Below, piece after piece: positions 32,714 to 36,504 of a stretch of 36,504 nt of DNA. The notes beneath the pieces were generated by a model. That model ran no database searches. It worked only from the letters and a program-made list of their open reading frames with translations, and was not told the DNA's origin. This DNA is from Pezizomycotina sp. ARF18. Its lineage: Eukaryota; Ascomycota. The translations under genes and the position numbers were made by a program. How positions within the stretch are numbered: position 1 is the first letter of the stretch; each line of letters opens with the position of its first letter. The stretch is from the NCBI GenBank assembly GCA_002224055.1, contig AZLU01000197.1:1-36504 (forward strand), written 5' to 3'.

Positions 32714-34515
32714 GTTTAGATGAGAAGTTCGAGGAAAGAGGAAGGTGGTAGCTATTAACGGACGCGCTGGTTATTCCGTTGAGCTTTCATAAGGGGGATG
32801 TCGTGGGAGTGTTGCAGTCTGGCGATGGTGGAGAGGCGCTCGCGTGGTCGGATAGTGAATCTTTATTCTTAGTGTTTCCGTTTGCCGATAAGTATTGCGG
32901 ATTCGAATTTTTTGGCTGGCGGAAGGGAAAAAATTTTTGTGTGATACGAAAAAAAAGCAATGCCGAAAAAAAAAAAAATCTTAGACACCTCTTTTTTACG
33001 GTTCAGGAAATAGTCCTTCCTGATTCGGGTTTTTGTTATTCCGGTCGAATTTGAAATATTGAATATAGAAAGACGGCTAATCTTGCCTCTCTTATCCTGT
33101 TTTTCTAAGTACCTTTTGTATCTTTTTTATTCATCCAACTTTGGTGGCAACAAACCGCCAAGCTCTGCAAAGTTGACCATGTTGGTGCTGGTAATGTTGA
33201 TATGGAGATGTGATGCTCTTTCTCTACGAGGCTATCATGTTTTGCTAGTACTTTATCATGATATGTTGTACAAACATGTATTGTTGCCACTATAATATTT
33301 GAGACAGACATGTGTGTTGTTGATGCGAACATCCAATGTTGGTACAAACATGTAATGTTGAAACCCCCCCCCCCCCCAATATTTTTTTAGGCCCGTTTTT
33401 TTCAACGGTTCAGGATCCTGCCCTTTTGCCAGTAACTTTTTGTATCTCCCTTACTTTGCTATTTACCAGCAATCCGTGCTGCTGCTATAAGCCGATAATG
33501 TCATGCTAGTGGCGCCAAACAATTAATGTATATATATTCAATCTTGAAAAAAAATAAAATATATATATAGTATCTCTTTACAGATATATTTATGAGACAC
33601 GCAAGGGCTTCCCGTGGCGTCTGACGGAACTACGCAGCGAAACTGAGAGGTTGAATGCAACCCTTGGTTAGTATAGTAATTAGAACTCGGAATGCATAGT
33701 GGGCTGTCACTTGGCTATTCCCCTCCAGGGGACAATTTGAGAAGTGGACGTTTGATTTAGGCCCTTCTGGTAGAAAACAAACACCTTGAACACAGCCCGC
33801 GGTAAGGGAGGACCGATCACACATGTATTTGCGTGCAATCAAGTTTGTTGCAATCGACTCATGATGTTGGATTTCAGGTTGTTCATACGTGGTTAATTGG
33901 CTCGACGAATTGTGCTACCTAAAGTATAAACGTTACTGCGAAGGGCCAATCTTACGAGATAACACGTAGGAGCCAAGGTTAAATACCAATAAGAGGAAAG
34001 AGTTATAGAATAATGTTATTCAGCACTGTGTAAAGAAACGGAAAAACGAAACAAATCCCCAAAGACGATAAAGGCCGCGGTAAGAAGGTCTCCAGACGAT
34101 AATTAAAGGTTCGAAGGAGAATAGTCCGAAAGGTACAGATAAGTAATTCGTTGTAAAAACAAAAAAAACATTTACCTTCCTTTCCTCGTCTCTGTCTGTC
34201 TGTCTTTTCTTTTTTTTTAAAAAAAAAAAAAAAAAAAAAAATTAAAGTAATAATACTAATAATAGTTATAAAGGAAAAGAAAAGAAGAGAAACAAGAAAT
34301 AATATAATAATAATAATAAAATATCCAAAATGAAAAGGACTAGCGGCATGTTGCCTCTGTTAAAAAAAAAAAAAAAAAAAAAAACTTAATAAGTGATCCA
34401 GAATTCATATCGGTGCCCGGTTGTAAGAGAGTTAACCACTAATATCTCTCCCATCATTGTCGAGCCATCGTAACCCAACAAAGTTGACCTAGGAAGGGCT
34501 ATTAGAACAGGAGCA
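32714..34515. other. Intergenic region with degenerate repeats and homopolymers
   Basis: The part next to 32713 is the presumed TIM22 promoter and leader. Around 33178-33362 a TGTTG/ACATGT-containing motif recurs, followed by a C14 run (33364-33377). A T9-A23 junction lies at 34210-34241 and an A23 run at 34362-34384. Short frames at 32779-33054 and 33630-33842 carry no recognisable domain. Confidence 0.5.
33178..33377. repeat. Degenerate ACATGT/TGTTG repeat cluster ending in poly-C
   Basis: The clearest pair is 33263-33286 (ATGTTGTACAAACATGTATT...) and 33336-33360 (ATGTTGGTACAAACATGTAA...). They differ by one inserted G and one substitution. Looser copies (CATGTTGGTGCTGGTAATGTTG, CATGTGTGTTGTTGATG) lie between and before them. 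The motif TTGTACAA / ACATGT is internally palindromic. Confidence 0.6.
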
Positions 34516-35868
34516 CTAATAGAATGGAAAATATGGACACTGGTACAAACCTTGAAAATCGGACATATCTAAAGCTTTCTCCCCATCATCCCCTATCATT
34601 GCGAGTTGTAAAAAGATCTCCGTATCGATATACTTGTAGGAGAGAGTGGACCACTGAACGCCGTCGAATCTCACGTAGTCTTTCTTTTCTGTCCGAAGAT
34701 GGACCTTCCAACACGGCAAGGTGCTCCTGTGTGAAACCGCCAGCAATCGCCGTACAATTTTTTGGTTCGACGGAACGGTTCTTGGACAAGCATTCGGAGA
34801 TGAACTCGTCAACATAATCCGCCGAAACCCAGCCTACACTTTGAGGGAGCGACCGAAGGTTCAATTTAACACTGAGTACGACTCCCGACATCTTGTCTAG
34901 GGGTGTTGATATGGTGAAAGAAGGTTGCTCTGAACGCAGCCCACATCAATGCGTATGCGGGGTCGTTTGTAAAATATAGAGCCTTGCCGACTGTGAAGTC
35001 TGCCGCCGACTGGATAACGACGCGTCCAGCGCATATTTCTACCATTTCCTGGTACCTTTGATATGATATGCCGTGGAAGAGGAGCACATCCTTGTCAGAT
35101 CCGTCAAATGTAGGATTTTTGATCCCCTCGTCTCAGACTCTAAAAGGAAAAGCTGTCAGAGACCAACAAATATAAAATCCTTGAATAGACTCACGTTCGC
35201 TGATATCCTGTTGTGTGAGGTGTTCCACGGCCCAAGGATGGCTAGCAAGGAAACCTTGGAATTCATCCACAAGTTTGAAGTATTGTTCCTTTTGAGTGGT
35301 GAAGACTTGGGTTTTTTTCCCCTTGCTGTCTGTTTCCGCCGGAGAGAGCGGTAACACGGGTTGCTGTGTCTGCGTGTGCCAGTACGTACGTGCGGGCGCG
35401 AGCGCTTCCGTATTAATTATATTCTGCGTCTGCGAATGAAACATATATTAAATTAGTAAAAACATTGAAGGTTAAAATAGTACGAGAAATGCACTTACCC
35501 AACAACAGCCAAGTGCGGTCTCCAAGCAAGCGTCCTTCAGGGACCATGTTCCTGACTTCCTCACAACATGTCCTCACAAACATGGAAAATGCGGCAACCA
35601 TCCTTATTAACCCTCCTGACATCCCTAATCTTGGCGGCGCTTAACCCTAACTCAGCTAAGCACTCGTAGTATTGGTACTGGTGTTGAAGGGTAGTCCTCG
35701 TATTCCAAATCATCGTAGTATCATGCGGAGGAGGTCCCTCGGGAAGCTAAAAGAACCACCCACACGAGCCGCAGCGCGAACCATCAGTACTTCAGGCTCG
35801 AAGGCCGTTTGTGCTTCGATGGTGAAAGAATCCAGCGCTACTCTCCTTTCTATGGGTATGTTCTAGAT
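34516..35868 (-). CDS. Candidate ADP-ribosyltransferase-fold-like protein (low certainty)
   Basis: Minus-strand exons with fungal-like junctions; the family is not firmly recognised. Upstream exon: IERRVALDSFTIEAQTAFEP, EVLMVRAAARVGG, EDYPSTPVPILRVLS, ending near a GTAAGT donor at 35507. Second exon (35449 to about 35196): VFTTQKEQYFKLVDEFQGFL with ASHPWAVEHLTQQDISE and a GTGAGT donor. Third exon: DVLLFHGISYQRYQEMVEI, then FTVGKALYFTNDPAYALMWA, and later VSADYVDEFISECLSKN and AGGFTQEHLAVLEGP. The layout of an HG near the start, a TVGxxLYFT strand and a later Glu recalls ART-like folds (DUF3990-type), found in fungi and in polymorphic effectors. Catalytic residues cannot be assigned with confidence. 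Frame shifts near 35750, 35650, 34900 and 34690. The 3' end is uncertain. Confidence 0.45.
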
Positions 35869-36504
35869 CAGAGGCGAGGGAGTTTGTCGCGCTGAATCGC
35901 TAACTTCCGCCGAGAGATCAAACGATTTAGCTGGGTTGACGGTCTTCTTGCGAAAGAGGGAACTGCTTATAAGTACCTCTAAAAAGTTTTTTTGAAATCT
36001 CGCTTAAACCTACTCCCAAAATATAACACATAAAGATTAAAGATGAAAATATTATTATTTTTTCGGAGAACAAAAAAAAAAAAAAAAAATCTAAATTTAA
36101 ACGATTTTCCTAACATGGTCTAGGTTCAAAAAGAAATTTTGAACTTGATACATTTGATAATTTGATATATACATACACTATATATCTATCAAAATTTATA
36201 TTGACCACCAAGTATTTTTGTTGTACTTTCAAGTAACTTTGACTCTTCTTTTTTGATAAGTAACCTCGTCTAGTCTTGCCGAAAAAGTAATAAAATCAAT
36301 AGTTTTTTTTACTTTTGTTAAACCAAAAATTTAAAATTACGGATTTCCTAAAGTGGTCTCAAAAAAAAAGAGGATGTTCAAAAAAAAAATTTTTTTTTTT
36401 TAAAGCTGCTCGAGTGCCCCACCTTTATCGATGAAGAAAAAAGATACAAGACAACCAATCCCGACAATTTACCCGAACAGCGAACCCGCAAACTGGCATC
36501 CTCC
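35869..36504. other. AT-rich terminal stretch of the window
   Basis: Mostly AT-rich with homopolymers (A-run 36071-36089; A10-T12 at 36380-36401). No gene recognised. The final 100 bases are less AT-rich and could be the edge of another gene, but too little is present to call it. Confidence 0.5.

Noticed and set aside
1-36504. CRISPR array, rRNA, tRNA or riboswitch
   Set aside because: No regularly spaced repeats, no rRNA-like sequence and no cloverleaf that could be supported by eye were found; a dedicated tRNA scan was not possible.

Overview
This is a stretch of fungal nuclear genome. GC-rich coding blocks are separated by AT-rich flanks full of poly-A/poly-T tracts. The genes carry short GT..AG introns (mostly 60-150 nt). 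The KDM5-type demethylase, the HID1 N-terminus, the epoxide hydrolase and the PQ-loop protein look most like basidiomycete versions, so a basidiomycete, perhaps Agaricomycotina, is the best guess; no species is named.

Nearly every conserved gene is interrupted by single-base frame shifts, often in short homopolymers, while catalytic motifs, most splice sites and stop codons are intact. I read this as uncorrected indel error in a long-read assembly rather than pseudogenisation. Gene coordinates below span the exons across these shifts.

Layout: 1.6-7.4 kb (+) KDM5/Lid2/Rum1-type H3K4 demethylase. 8.9-9.7 kb (+) Mrx11-like mitochondrial protein. 10.1-13.4 kb (-) HID1. 14.3-16.0 kb (-) epoxide hydrolase, with a 19-nt microexon and an in-frame 60-bp tandem duplication. 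17.0-18.2 kb (+) doubtful Ser/Pro-rich gene. 18.8-19.7 kb (-) mitochondrial ribosomal protein bL19m. 20.1-21.7 kb (+) unrecognised conserved-looking protein, divergent from bL19m. 21.9-24.1 kb (-) cytosolic glutamyl-tRNA synthetase. 25.1-26.3 kb (-) PQ-loop membrane protein of the ANY1/SLC66A2 type. 26.3-28.9 kb no assignable gene. 28.9-30.7 kb (+) Gln-rich/helical protein. 31.8-32.7 kb (-) TIM22. 34.5-35.9 kb (-) candidate ADP-ribosyltransferase-fold-like protein of low certainty. The remaining stretches are AT-rich and low in complexity.

The genes are mostly housekeeping functions: chromatin, mitochondrial translation and import, tRNA charging, Golgi/secretory sorting and flippase regulation. 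They do not form an evident pathway cluster. Three of them (Mrx11-like, bL19m, TIM22) act in mitochondria but are not adjacent. I found no CRISPR array, rRNA, confident tRNA, prophage or intact transposon. I did not find a clear new multi-gene system; the most interesting items are the epoxide hydrolase exon structure and the three unrecognised proteins.
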